64,000 nt of DNA from Laetiporus sulphureus 93-53 (lineage: Eukaryota; Basidiomycota; Agaricomycetes; Polyporales; Laetiporaceae). This document shows, one piece after another, positions 30,831 to 41,544 of this stretch. Below the pieces are notes generated by a model. It did not search any database and was not told the DNA's origin. It worked only from the letters and a program-made list of their open reading frames with translations. Location of the stretch: NCBI RefSeq assembly GCF_001632365.1, contig NW_024468531.1, forward strand, positions 354,141-418,140. Reading direction: 5' to 3'. The position numbers and the translations under genes were made by a program. The stretch's first letter is position 1. Every line of letters starts with the position of its first letter.

Positions 30831-31698
30831 CTACACCTCTACCGAATCCGGGGTCTTCGATACCTCTATGAAGGTCTTCTCAGTCTTGTTGTCCTGTCCC
30901 TCTATGTCAACAACCTCCCTTCTAGCTGTATTTCCATTCATCGCCCTCCTGCGATCCACCTCGATGTAATCTGTGTTCCCACGTGCACCGTCTCCGACCC
31001 ACTTCCACGCATTCTCGCGAACGAAGTCAGCGTACTCCCAGATTGAGGGGGACAGATCGGACAATGGCTGAGCCCAGATGTAGGTCTGCGCCGGAATGGC
31101 GGGAGACAGTGAGTCGAGCGGTGGCAAGGGAGGTGCAGTAAGCGGAGCGACGGATGGGTCGAAAATGGAGGCATGCAGCGACATGAATGATCCGAGCGGA
31201 TGCACGGGAACAGATTCTCGTGTATATTGCTGGATGTGAGTATGTGCGCATGAACTTCAGGCAAAGGGGGGAATGAAGCGAGCAGCTCACGTCTCCCTCA
31301 AAAACGTCCAGAAGCTGGACATCAGATTTGCTGAGGCCCGTGACGAGAGTCCCGCGGACTGTACGTTCCTCAGGAGAAAGGTCACGATCAAATAGTTGAC
31401 GGCTCTTGCTGTACGGAATCACGGCAGGATAGTCTGCATGCTATCGAAGCCACAATCAGTCACCAATGTTGGTCAAGAGATGGTCAAGACCTCAACTTTG
31501 ATCTGATGCCTCGTATGCTCCTGTGGACAAGAAAATCATTCCGTCAGTTCTTCCAAATCCGACCTCGATTCTACCTACAAGTAAAAGTGCAGAACAAATT
31601 TGTAGCTCGTCGCCGTCGTGTCCGATAACACGACGAAGGATGGAAGGATGCAAGAGTGTGCCGTAGAAAAAGGCCGCAAAAGTCACTGCATCAGACAT
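30831..31698 (-). CDS. Gamma-glutamylcyclotransferase/AIG2-like protein
   Basis: AIG2/GGCT-fold protein; known members convert gamma-glutamyl substrates to 5-oxoproline, but many fungal members are uncharacterised. Start MSDAVTFAAFFYGTLLHP carries the family YGTL motif, then ILRRVIGHDG, LQICSALLL, intron (about 31525-31578), EHTRHQIK, intron, HADYPAVIPYSKSRQLF, ERTVRGTLVTGLSKSD and VQLLDVFEGD with the catalytic Glu. After another intron (about 31225-31288) comes QYTRESVPVHPLGSF, then TQTYIW-type AQTYIWAQPLSDL and the C-terminal helix IWEYADFVRENAWKWVGDG. All exon joins keep the frame and the stop is at 30831. Converges with YVC1. Confidence 0.88.
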
Positions 31699-32323
31699 CT
31701 TCCACGCTGAGACGAGTGTAAGGAGGAGGAGATGTGCAGGATCGAATGCATATCGGTGACTCGGACATGGGACTGGTGTGATTTAGCCTGCAGCCCGCCA
31801 CCGCCACTGCGAGAACGCGATAAGCTCTGAGCACGTGACCGCGATCTCCTTCTGGGCATCTTGTACGTTGCTCCCGCCAGCGGCCATATCCCTGATGCAT
31901 CTTGGCTCGGCTCAGCTTTTAGCATCGCCTTTAGGACAAGTCATTGGGACTGTCTTTGCCATTCACGATGAGCTAACGACTCAAGAGCCTAATATTCTCA
32001 CCATGTCATCGCGAGGTCTGTGCATCCAGCAGCAATCCTAAACGGGGGCATGCAAGAGAGACTTCATGAATCGGTAGTCCACGATGCTCCCTTTGTATGT
32101 ATCTGAAGCTGTTAGCGATCGGCCTAACATTGTTCGACTGTATGCGATCCCTCCACGTTCATTCTCCTGTTACGCTTTTGATGAAGTTGATTCATGCTCA
32201 GATGTACTTGCCACGGCTACGATGATGCAAGATCTTGCCGTCATCGAGCTCCTCGCTCATCTCATCAGCGACCACAGCGTGGTTGGGAGATGCATAGTTG
32301 CACGGCTGGGGGGGGATAAAATG
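31699..32323. other. Upstream region of array gene 1
   Basis: From about 31890 it is repeated before array gene 3 (36,700-37,134), including the shared blocks TTGGCTCGGCTCAGCTT and CATCGCGAGGTCTGTGC. No gene seen. An open frame runs into gene 1 from 32084, but the conserved start is the ATG at 32399. Confidence 0.6.
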
Positions 32324-32335
32324 CGGTCGCGACCG
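32324..32335. promoter_or_regulatory. CGG-N6-CCG palindrome upstream of array gene 1
   Basis: CGGTCGCGACCG is a perfect 12-bp palindrome 64 bp before the ATG of gene 1, and it recurs at the same place before gene 3. CGG-N6-CCG is the geometry bound by some Zn(II)2Cys6 regulators (yeast Ppr1). A function here is inferred. Confidence 0.5.
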
Positions 32336-32398
32336 TCCTCTTTATATTCATCACAACCGTCGATCGTACTTCCCACTGCTGCTGCGCATAGGGCAGTA

Positions 32399-33931
32399 AT
32401 GCGCTCCGCCGAAATCGGACTGCGACAATTTCTTCTCGTCTGCATAGTCTCCGTCCTGCTAGTGAGACTCGCATCGTCCAAACCGACAAATCGGACAATC
32501 GACGACGAGTATGGCGACTCGGTCACAGGGCTTATACCGCTCTACCAGGGCAATTGGAATTACGGTCCTCGCTGCTCTGAGTGCTGCATTCATCCCGACA
32601 CGTTACTCGTATTTGATCGGACTTGGCACGACACGACGACCCAAACAACAGATCCAGTTGCCAACTTCACCCTCACTTTCAATGGTATACATGCGACTCC
32701 TTATATTTATCATAAACAAACAATTCACTGGCGTATTACAGGTACCGCAATTTGGGTGTATTGCATCATCCCCAACTTTGTAGATACCGTCACGATCACG
32801 ACCTACGTCAATCTGAGCTTTGAACTGGACGGCGACTATGTTCAAACGTTCTCCCATGAGCCTGAGCTCAATAATGCCTCCATGGCATATAATGTCACCG
32901 TATACAGTAATACGTCGATGGACAACCGGGAGCACACTTTGATCATGACGCCGCAACATGCCGTGAATGCTTCTGTGGTGCTCTTTGACTGGGCGCAATA
33001 CACGTATGTCGTCTGCCGCGTCACTCACGAAGAGGTGATCTTCAACAGTCTTTGCAGGTATGACCCGGGCCCCGATGCTGAATCAGGATCTTCGTCGACC
33101 AGCAGCAGCTCGAGAGTTGGTTCCGGTAGCTCACGCCCTATGCCATCGACGTCCGCAAATAAGTCGACCTCGTCAACTATAACAAGCTCTTCATCTTCCA
33201 CACCCGTTCCGGTCTCCAGCGGTACATCAGATTCGTCACGAACACCTGTCAATGCGATAGCCGGAGGTGTCGGCGGCGGTCTCGGCGCCCTTGTGCTCGG
33301 CCTGCTCGTTCTGTTCCTGTGTCATCGCAGACGTGGGGCAGCCTGGGTTCGCAAGATGACTCACGGGAATTCGCATGGTCAGGGATTGGATGAAAGCGGA
33401 TCTGCTGCCAAGCTGGGGTCAACTTTAGACCTTTCCACGACCTCTAAAGCAGCGTCCCTGCACTCAAGCGTGACGATGCTGCCCGGAGCAATCACACAGT
33501 CGTCCGTCTGTAGATCCCCAACCACATACTTTCCTACTACACACTACCCGGTGGCTAGTGATTTAGCCGACGCTCCGAGTTCGATGCTCTCCACGACGAC
33601 ACGGACCCCTTCCGCTCAGAGCGTGTTGACAGCCTCTCAGGCAAAGCCGGCAAGACAGGAGAAACACACAGCTCGATATGAGGAGTCGATGCGCCAGATA
33701 CACGACGCTGCTGAGCTGCAACGTCAAGAGATGGGACCCGACAGCGTTGCCGGGGATGGGCCCATCTTTACATCTCTTCACGACGCACCCTCCGCACGAG
33801 CGCATGTCAGTCCGGCAGAGCTGAAGAGGCAAATTGACGCCTTGCAGATGGAATTAGATCGGTTGAAGGTGGCTGAGGTCAACTTGTCTTCCCCACAGAA
33901 CCAGAAGCAGGAGTCCGAGTCCGAGCGCTAG
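32399..33931 (+). CDS. Array gene 1 (type I): single-pass surface protein, 473 aa
   Basis: Exons 32399-32684, 32742-33003 and 33058-33931. Start MRSAEIGLRQFLLVCIVSVL is a signal peptide and is followed by the conserved ectodomain TIDDEYGDSVTG, WNYGPRC, FDRTWHDTT, LTFNGTAIWVYCIIPN, NLSFELDGDYVQTFSHEP, YNVTVYSNTSMDNREHTL and VVLFDWAQYTYD. It resembles the galactose-binding-like ectodomain of many uncharacterised Agaricomycete surface proteins. A Ser/Thr stalk (probably O-glycosylated), a membrane helix (IAGGVGGGLGALVLGLLVLFLC), an HRRR stop-transfer and a cytosolic tail with a short coiled coil (ELKRQIDALQMELDRLKVAE) follow. The layout is that of a wall sensor such as Mid2/WSC proteins, but no WSC domain is present. 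Both introns are multiples of three without in-frame stops. Confidence 0.85.
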   Translation: MRSAEIGLRQFLLVCIVSVLLVRLASSKPTNRTIDDEYGDSVTGLIPLYQGNWNYGPRCSECCIHPDTLLVFDRTWHDTTTQTTDPVANFTLTFNGIHATPYIYHKQTIHWRITGTAIWVYCIIPNFVDTVTITTYVNLSFELDGDYVQTFSHEPELNNASMAYNVTVYSNTSMDNREHTLIMTPQHAVNASVVLFDWAQYTYVVCRVTHEEVIFNSLCRYDPGPDAESGSSSTSSSSRVGSGSSRPMPSTSANKSTSSTITSSSSSTPVPVSSGTSDSSRTPVNAIAGGVGGGLGALVLGLLVLFLCHRRRGAAWVRKMTHGNSHGQGLDESGSAAKLGSTLDLSTTSKAASLHSSVTMLPGAITQSSVCRSPTTYFPTTHYPVASDLADAPSSMLSTTTRTPSAQSVLTASQAKPARQEKHTARYEESMRQIHDAAELQRQEMGPDSVAGDGPIFTSLHDAPSARAHVSPAELKRQIDALQMELDRLKVAEVNLSSPQNQKQESESER

Positions 33932-34908
33932 ATATATGGCACACACGCTATACAGACGCTGCTTCAGCAAACCAAACATGTCCTTGAAATCGATTGATGA
34001 CATCGTGATATACGTAGTTTCCCGTTTGCAGTCGAATAGACTGTTCATGGGAAGGCAGTCGCACTGGAACGTTCAAATAGCTGGTCCTATTAGGTCTGGG
34101 AGCACAATGCAGCTTGGGGTTTAGAAAAAGGTGCATAGCTGCGTACTGTGATACTTTCGGCGTGCGGCCTTCTCTGGCACAGTGATTCATTCACAGTCCT
34201 GCCTGTGCAGACCTCCCGGAATCTGCTGTCGCGGGCGGTAGTCAGCAGGAAAAGCAATCACTCCGAGTCGATTTCAAGCACCCGTTGTGGCCTCCGGAGA
34301 TTTTCATACTCATACCACCACAAGGTCTCTGTCCTCCGGAAGCGGAGGTCTGTAACAGTGAAGTCATTCTCTGCCACTGCCCTAAGAAGTCTTGCTGCTA
34401 GGCCCGACATCCGCATGCCAACTCCTAAGTCATCTCAGTGTCGAGGAAGGTTCGCGCCACGCGGTATCAGTGAGGCTCAGACCGCTACCCGGCTCTTTTC
34501 TAATTAAGAATCACGGCGCATAGCCATGATTTGGACTAATTTGACTACGAAAGGCGGTGCTTACGGATCATCAGCGGATGTAAGATCTCTGTTGATGGCT
34601 CGCTTCATGACAATTCCGGGCAAACAGGATCGCGAGCAGAGCAGAGTTTGAATGTAGGCAAGCCCTTCACTTTGATTACTTTCCCTGGAGAAAACTTATG
34701 TAGAAAACCAGGCGTTTGTCGTGGCCGCGATGAATGCGTGCAGCGCAAACTTTAGTCATCGCTGCCACTGGAACTCCCCGCTCACCTCGTTAGATGTCAT
34801 CCCGCCCTTGATAGGCGCATACACATGGAATGACACAGTTATTGCCTCGGTCTTTTCTCCTCTCAGTGCCCAGCACACCACTAAGCTATCGCTGCAAGTC
34901 GATCAACG
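33932..34908. other. Spacer between array genes 1 and 2, made of repeat blocks
   Basis: Block about 34060-34510 recurs (diverged) at 38880-39260 and 41545-41940. Block about 34690-34908 recurs at 39430-39645 and 42120-42337, directly before the type-II genes, and ends in a pyrimidine-rich stretch before the ATG. No gene seen. Confidence 0.7.
34690..34908 (+). promoter_or_regulatory. Conserved type-II promoter block (also 39430-39645 and 42120-42337)
   Basis: About 220 bp strongly conserved before all three type-II genes, with ATCGCTGCCACTGGAACTCC and CTCTCAGTGCCCAGC near the start codon. Distinct from the type-I upstream block, so the two types are probably regulated separately. Confidence 0.55.
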
Positions 34909-36014
34909 ATGGGCTCCGGTGCACCTACTCTGCGAAAGTCTCTTATAATCTACCTAGCCTTCATCCTGACAGCAAGACTTGGGTCACCCATACCCACCAA
35001 TTTTACGATTGACGACGAGTATGGCGACTCGGTCTCAGGTCTGCAGCCGATCTACCAGCCAAGCTGGAATTATGGGCCTCAATGTCCTGGGTGTGCTATA
35101 CAACCGGAAAAGGATAAGACATTCGACCAGACTTGGCATGACACCACGATACATCCGGGGGATCAACCTCACAATGTCACTCTGATGTTTAATGGTATAT
35201 ACTCCACTTTCAATACGTCTTGGCAAGATACTTGTGCTGATGAACCAAAGGTACCGCAATCTGGGTGTATTGCATCATCCCAAACTCCCAGAAGCACATT
35301 ACGACTTTCGTGAGCCTGACCTTGGAACTGGATGGCGACTACGTCGGAGCGTTTTCCCACCAATCCGACGATTATATGTCCTACAATGTCACTGTGTACA
35401 GCAACACATCGATGGAGAACCGGGAGCACACGTTGGTGATGACACTGCAGAACGACGTCGATGCTTCCGTCGCGCTGTTTGACTGGGCACAATATACGTT
35501 CGTCTCCTGCTGCATCATTCGCTACTTGGTGTTAATCTCACGCAATCTTTCCAGATACGATACGGAGCCTGAAGTCATATCTTCGTCGACCTTCAGCATA
35601 TCGAGTACTAGTTCCAGCACATACTCTGAGTCCTCGACGCGCACCTATGAGCCAAACACCTCGCGTGTAATGAGTTTTTTTACAAGTTCTTCCATACCGG
35701 CTCTTACCTCATCAAAGTCGTCAAAAAGCCCCACTGGTGCGATAGCTGGAGGTATAGTCGGCGGCATCAGCGTCCTTGTTCTTGGCCTGCTCGCCTTCTT
35801 CTACATGCATCACTACTGCGGAGGCGGAGCAATCAGATCCCGCACAATGAGTGAAACTACCCCGCGTCGTCGAGGCCTCCTTGAACGCCAGCTCGCCATC
35901 AGTGTGGAACCATTCTTCGGTTTCCCGACGACCCATCAGCCTGTGCATTCAATTGTGACACCGATGCCAAAGGAAGTTGCGATATCATCCTGGTCCGCGC
36001 CCCAGGAGACATAG
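34909..36014 (+). CDS. Array gene 2 (type II), truncated by a nonsense codon, 330 aa
   Basis: Exons 34909-35194, 35251-35497 and 35555-36014. Signal peptide MGSGAPTLRKSLIIYLAFIL, ectodomain FTIDDEYGDSVSGLQPIY, WNYGPQCPGC, FDQTWHDTTIHPGD, GTAIWVYCIIPN, LELDGDYVGAFSHQSDDY and YSNTSMENREHTLVM, then a Ser/Thr stalk and the membrane helix IAGGIVGGISVLVLGLLAFF. The tail ends at TAG 36012-36014 where gene 4 has an Arg codon in the same context (APQET-R-FGTP). The old tail is still readable downstream in the same frame to 36401, including coiled-coil residues and PPPAY. The membrane anchor remains, so a tail-less receptor could still be made. Confidence 0.82.
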
Positions 36015-36401
36015 TTCGGGACGCCGGACGACGTCGCGAGGGCTTCGATCTCGGTAATCGCCACGTCGAACGCTACTGCCGAGAGTTCATCAATGACCTC
36101 CCGGGCAGGCAGAGCCAGAAAGGAGGAATATGCGTCCCGATATGGGGAGAAGCTGATGCGCAAGATGCGCGACACCTCGGAGCGGCAAGCCGCTGAGCTG
36201 TGGTACCACCAGTCAATGGCCAGAAACGTTGCCGTGGATAGGTCCGCTTCCCGCCCCGATGCAGCCAATTTACAAGCCCGAGATGATTCGACGGAGATAA
36301 GAAGGATGCTCAACGCTTTACAAATGGAAGTAAACCGGTTGAGGGAGATATCAGTGGCTGCAGTTGAAGCACCTCCCCCAGCATATGTAACTGAATCATG
36401 A
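36015..36401 (+). pseudogene. Orphaned C-terminal tail of array gene 2
   Basis: After the stop at 36012-36014 the frame continues open with MTSRAGRARKEEYASRYGEK, EIRRMLNALQMEVNRLREI and APPPAYVTES, aligned to the tail of gene 4. The lack of other damage suggests the nonsense change is recent, or that readthrough may occur. Confidence 0.75.
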
Positions 36402-37209
36402 TCAGAGGCAGGGCGGCGAGTAGTAAATAGATGAAGCACTGGCACGTACCGCACAACAGACACTTCAAAAGTCTCATTATTACCTCGGCATCTGTGAGCG
36501 GACTCATTCCAAATAACAGAAAGGTTATTTGAATTCACACGGTGGTAGCGCATGTTCCCCTTACGTAAGCCTCAAGACCAGCGTCGAAATCATTACGAAC
36601 TTCGCTATCCATTCTACATCCATTTATTAGCTCAGGAATTGGTGCAATCTTTGCGATGCATCTTGTTGGTTGCTCTCACCAAATTCCTTTCATTGATTGA
36701 TGCATTTTGGCTCGGCTCAGCTTCAAAAATACACTCTTGAGTTGTTAGCTCATCATGAATGGCAAAGACTGACAGTCCCGACGACTTGTTCTGACAGCAA
36801 TCTTTACTGTCCAAAACAGATGTCATCGCGAGGTCTGTGCCACCGGCGACAATCTTGAACGGGGGTGTGCGAGAAGAACTTCATGAATCGGTAGTCCCTC
36901 CCTTTGTATATCTGACTCCGGTAGCGATCGGCCTAACATTGTTCGAATGTATGCAATTACTCCACGTTCAGTCTCCTGTTGCGCTTTTGCTGAAGCTGAT
37001 TCATGCTCAGATCCACATGCTTGCCGTGGCTACGACGATGCAAGATCTTGTCGTCATCGAGCTCCTCCCTCATCTCATCAGCGACCACGGCGTGGTTGGG
37101 AGATGTTTAGTTGCACGGCTGGGCGGATAAAATACGGTCGCGACCGTCCTCTTTATATTCATCACAACCGTCGATCGTACTTCCCACTGCTGCAGCGCAT
37201 AGGGCAGCA
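36402..37209. other. Spacer and type-I upstream block before array gene 3
   Basis: From about 36,700 it parallels the region before gene 1. No gene seen; short open frames copy those before gene 1. Confidence 0.65.
37135..37146. promoter_or_regulatory. CGG-N6-CCG palindrome upstream of array gene 3
   Basis: Same 12-mer CGGTCGCGACCG, 63 bp before the ATG at 37210, matching the site before gene 1. Confidence 0.5.
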
Positions 37210-38705
37210 ATGCGCTCCGTCGAAATCCCACTGCGACAACTTCTTCTCGTCTGCATAGTCTCCGTCCTGCTGGTGAGACCCGCATCGTTCAAACCGACAA
37301 ATCGGACAATCGACGACGAGTATGGCGATTCGGTCACAGGGCTAATGCCGCTCTACCAAGGCGGTTGGAATTACGGTCCTCACTGCTCTGGGTGCTACAT
37401 CCAGCCCGACACGTTACTGGTATTTGATCGGACTTGGCACGACACGACGACCCATCCAGCAGATCCAGTTGCCAGCGTCACCCTCACTTTCAACGGTATA
37501 TACTCCACTCCTGTATCGATTCTAAACAAACAATTCACTGGCGTATTACAGGTACCGCAATCTGGGTGTATTGTATCATCCCTAACTTTGTGGATGCCGT
37601 CACGGTCACGACCTACGTCAATCTGAGCTTTGAACTAGACGGCGACTATGTTCAAACGTTCTCCCATGAGCCAGAGCTCAATAATGCCTCCATGGTGTAC
37701 AATATCACCGTATACAGTAACACATCGATGGACAACCGGGAGCATACCTTGATCATGACGCCGCAACATGCCGTGAACGCTTCTGTGGTGCTCTTTGACT
37801 GGGCGCAATACACGTATGTCGTCTGTTGCATTATTTACGAAGAAGTGACCATGAACAATCTTTGCAGATATGATTCAGACCCCGAAGCTGAAGCAGGAAC
37901 TTCGTCGACCAGCAGCAGTTCGAGAGTTGGTTCCGGTAGCTCACGCCCTATGCCATCGACGTCCGCAAATAAGCCGAGTTCGTCAATTATAATAAGCCCT
38001 TCATCTTCCACACCCGTTCTCGTCCCCAGCGGTACATCAGACTCGTCACGAACACCTGTCAATGCGATAGCCGGAGGTGTCTGCGGCGGTCTCGGCGCCC
38101 TTGTGCTCGGCCTGCTCATTCTCTTTCTGTGTCATCGCAGACGTGGGGCAGCCTGGGTTCGCAAGACGATTCGCGGGAATTCGCATGGTCAGGAATTGGA
38201 TGAAAGCGGACCTGTTGCCAAGTTGGGGTCAACTGTAGATCTTCCCACGACCTTTAAACCAGCGTCCCTGTACTCAATCGCGACGACGCTGCCCAAAGCA
38301 CTCATACATCCGTCCCCCGGTACATCCCCAATCACACACTTCCCTACTACACACTACCCGGTGGCTAATGATTTAGCCGACGCTCCGAGTTCGATGCTCT
38401 CCACGACGATACGGACCACTTCCGCTCAGAGCGTATCAACAGCCTCTCGGGCAAAGCCGGCAAGACAGGAGAAACACACAGCTCGATATGAGGAGTCGAT
38501 GCGCCAGATACACGACGCTGCTGAGCTGCAACGTCAAGAGATGGGACCCGACAGCGTTGCCGGGGATGGGCCCATCTCTACACCTCTTCAAGATGCACCC
38601 TCCGCACGAGCGCATGTCAGTCCGGCAGAGCTGAAGAGGCAAATTGATGCCTTGCAGATGGAACTGTGTCGGTTGAAGGTGGCTGAGGTCAAGTCTTCCC
38701 CATAG
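37210..38705 (+). CDS. Array gene 3 (type I): single-pass surface protein, 461 aa
   Basis: Exons 37210-37495, 37552-37813 and 37868-38705. Closest relative is gene 1: MRSVEIPLRQLLLVCIVSVL signal, TNRTIDDEYGDSVTG, FDRTWHDTT, LSFELDGDYVQTFSHEPELN, YSNTSMDNREHTLIM, Ser-rich stalk, IAGGVCGGLGALVLGLLILF helix, HRRR, and the tail coiled coil ELKRQIDALQMELCRLKVAE. Intron 1 is 56 nt here, against 57 in gene 1, and contains an in-frame stop. Intron 2 is 54 nt and stop-free. The tail lacks the PPPAY end seen in type II. No break seen. Confidence 0.85.
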
Positions 38706-39645
38706 TACCAGCAGTCTGACTCTGAGCAGTACGTATATGGCACACCCGCTATACAAACACTGCCTCAGCAAACCCACGTCCTTGAAAATGATTGGTGATA
38801 TCGTAATATATGTAGTGTTGGCATCTGCAGCCGAATAGACTGCTCAAGAAGGGTTACTAGGCGGTCACACTCGAACGTTCAAATGGCTGGTCCTAGTAGG
38901 GTTGGGAACACAACGCAGGTTTCATTTTTTATTTTTAAAAAAACTGCATAGCTGTGTACGGTGATCCTTTCGACGTGCATACTTCTATGGCAACAGTAAT
39001 CAATCTATCGTCCTGCCTGTGCAGACCCGGAGTCCGCTGCCACGGGCGGTCACGAGTCGTAGCGGGAAACGCGATCGTTCAATTTGGAAGCGCCCTTTGT
39101 GGCGTTTTCATATTCGTACCACCACGAGGTCTCTGGCCTCCGGCAGCGGATTTCTGTTACTACTCCCTCTGACTCGCAAGTCGTCTCAATGCCTCGGAAG
39201 GTTCACGCTGCGCGGCATCAATGAGGCGCAGACCGCTACCCGGCTGTTCTTCCAATTAAGAATTGAGAATCCCGGCGCATAATAATTATTTGGACTAATT
39301 TAACGACAGAAGGCGATGCTTGCGGATCATAAGCAGATGTGAGACCGCTGTTGATGGTTCGCGAGAACAGTAGAGTTTGACTGTAAGCAAGGTCTTCACT
39401 TTGATTTCGTATTTCACTTCCCCTGAAAGCTCACGTAGAAAACAGGCAGTTGTTCGTGGTTGCGATGGACTTTGCGTGCAACCAAGCTTCAAACATCGCT
39501 GCCACTGGAACTCCCCGCTCAGCTCGTTAGATGTCATCCCGTCTTTGACAGGTGCATAGCCATGGAGTGATACAGTTATTGCCCGGGCCTCTCTTCCTCT
39601 CAGTGCCCAGCGCACCACTAAGCTATTACTGCAAGTCGACCAGCG
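38706..39645. other. Spacer between array genes 3 and 4
   Basis: Diverged copy of the spacer between genes 1 and 2, ending in the type-II promoter block. No gene seen. Confidence 0.65.
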
Positions 39646-41172
39646 ATGGATTCCGGCGCACCTACTCTGCGAAGGTCTCTTCTCATTTACCTAGCCTTCA
39701 TCCTGATGGCGACACTCGTGTCACCCACACCCACCTTTGCGACGATTGATGACGAGAATGGGGACTCGGTCTCTGGCATGCGGCCGATCTACCAACCGAG
39801 CTGGAATAATGGGCCTCAATGCCCTGGGTGCGCTATACAACCGGAAAAGGATAAGACATTCGACCAGACTTGGCATGACACCACGATACATCCGGGGGAT
39901 CCACCTCACAATGTCACTCTGACGTTTAATGGTATATAATCCGCTTCTCAATACATTTTGGCAAGACCCTTGTGCTGATGAACTAAAGGTACCGCAATCT
40001 GGGTGTATTGCATCATCCCAAACTCCCAGGAGTACATTACGACTTTCGTGAATCTGACATTTGAACTGGATGGCGACTACGTCGGAGTGTTCTCCCAACA
40101 ATCAGACGACTATATGCTCTACAATGTCTCCGCGTACAGTAACACATCGATGGAGAACCGGGAGCACACGTTGGTGATGATAGTGCGGAACGACATCAAT
40201 GCTTCCGTCGCGCTGTTTGACTGGGCGCAATATACGTTCGTCTCCTGCCGCATTACTTGTTACCTGGTGTTAATCTCGAATGATATTTGCAGATACGATC
40301 CGGAGCCTGGAGCGGTATCTTCGTCGACCTCCGGCATATCTTCGTCGACATTCAAGCCGCCGGGCGCTAAATCCAGCACATACTCTGAGTCCTCGACGCG
40401 CACCTATGAGCCAAGCACATCGCGTCTAACGAGCCCTTTTACAAGTTCCTCCATACCGACTTCTACCTCACACTCCTCATCAGGGTCGTCAAAGAGCGCT
40501 ACTGGTGCGACAGCTGGAGGTGTGGTCGGCGGCGTCAGCGTCCTTGTTCTTGGCCTGCTCGGCTTCTTTTGCATGCGTCACTATTGCGGAGGCAGAACAG
40601 TCAAATCCCCCACGACGAGTGACAGTACCCCGCGTCGTCGAGGTCTCTTTAAAAGCCAGCCCGCCATCAGTGTGAAGCCATTCTTTTCCTGCGCGACAAC
40701 CTCTCAGCCCGTGAATCCAATGATGACACCGCACTCAAAGGAAGTTGTGATATCATCCCGGTCCGCGCCCCAGGAAACACGTTTCGGGACGCCGGACGAC
40801 GTCGCGGAGGCTTCGAGACCGGTAATCGCCACGTCGAACGCCACTGCCGAGAGTTCACCAATGGCCTCCCGGGCAGGCAGAGCCAGACAGGAGGAGAATG
40901 CGGTTAGATACGTGGGGAAGCCGATGCACAAGATGCGCGGCACGGAGCCGCAAGTTGCTGAGGTGCGGAACCGCCAATCGATGGCCGGGAACGTTGCCGT
41001 GGATGGGCCCGCTTCACGCCCCAATGCAGCCAATACACAAGTCCAAGATGATCCGATGGAGATAAGGAGGATGCTCAACATTTTACAGATGGAACTAGAA
41101 CAATTGAGGGAGATGTCAGCGGTTGAAGCACCTCCCCCAGCATATGTAGCTGGATCAGAGGCAGGTCGGTGA
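39646..41172 (+). CDS. Array gene 4 (type II): single-pass surface protein, 470 aa
   Basis: Exons 39646-39931, 39989-40235 and 40293-41172. Signal MDSGAPTLRRSLLIYLAFIL, ectodomain TIDDENGDSVSGMRPIY, WNNGPQCPGC, FDQTWHDTTIHPGD, LTFELDGDYVGVFSQQSDDY and YSNTSMENREHTLVMI, a Ser/Thr stalk enriched in TSSSTP-like repeats, helix TAGGVVGGVSVLVLGLLGFF, and a long tail with the coiled coil EIRRMLNILQMELEQLREM ending APPPAYVAGS. The PPAY is a PPxY-type motif of the kind bound by WW domains of Rsp5/Nedd4 ubiquitin ligases (inference). Undamaged counterpart of gene 2. Confidence 0.85.
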
Positions 41173-41395
41173 GCACTAAATGGACTATGCACATACCGAA
41201 CAACAGACACCACGAAGGACTCATTTTGAGTTCGGCATCTGTCATCGGACTCATATATAACGGTCCATCTGTAGCGAAATATAAAATTCCGAGGAACTTC
41301 TGCTCGAGACCATTTCCCCCCCAAAAATAAAACTCCCTGTTTCGGGACGTGTAGAGGATCGCAAGCAGACCGCTCTGTGAAGGCCTCAGATGTTC

Positions 41396-41544
41396 ACCAA
41401 TAAGCTGAACTCGTCAAGTATGGCAAGCTGTTAATCTTCCACCCTCGCTCTGGTCTCCAGCGGTACACCAGAGACTTCTCACGGATACCTGTCGATGCGA
41501 TAGTCTTGAAGGTGTCGGCGGCAGTATTGGCGCCTCTGTGCTCG
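41396..41544 (+). pseudogene. Relic of a third type-I array gene
   Basis: About 150 bp align with the stalk and membrane-helix coding region of genes 1 and 3 (AATAAG...CTCGTCAA, GTCTCCAGCGGTACA, GCGATAG and GGTGTCGGCGGC blocks, ending GTGCTCG). Immediately after, the sequence continues as the type-I 3' spacer (TTCAAATAGCTGG), so the rest of the gene was deleted. It lies exactly where the type-I member of the third unit is expected. Confidence 0.8.

Noticed and set aside
32084..32398. N-terminal extension of array gene 1 from an upstream ATG
   Set aside because: The extension is open only by chance. The aligned start MRSAE begins a signal peptide, exon 1 is then 286 nt as in all paralogs, and the upstream block of gene 3 has stops.
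32603..33028. Minus-strand frames opposite the array genes (also 36.0-36.5, 40.7-41.3 and 43.5-43.9 kb)
   Set aside because: They recur only because the sense genes are repeated, and have no recognisable domain.
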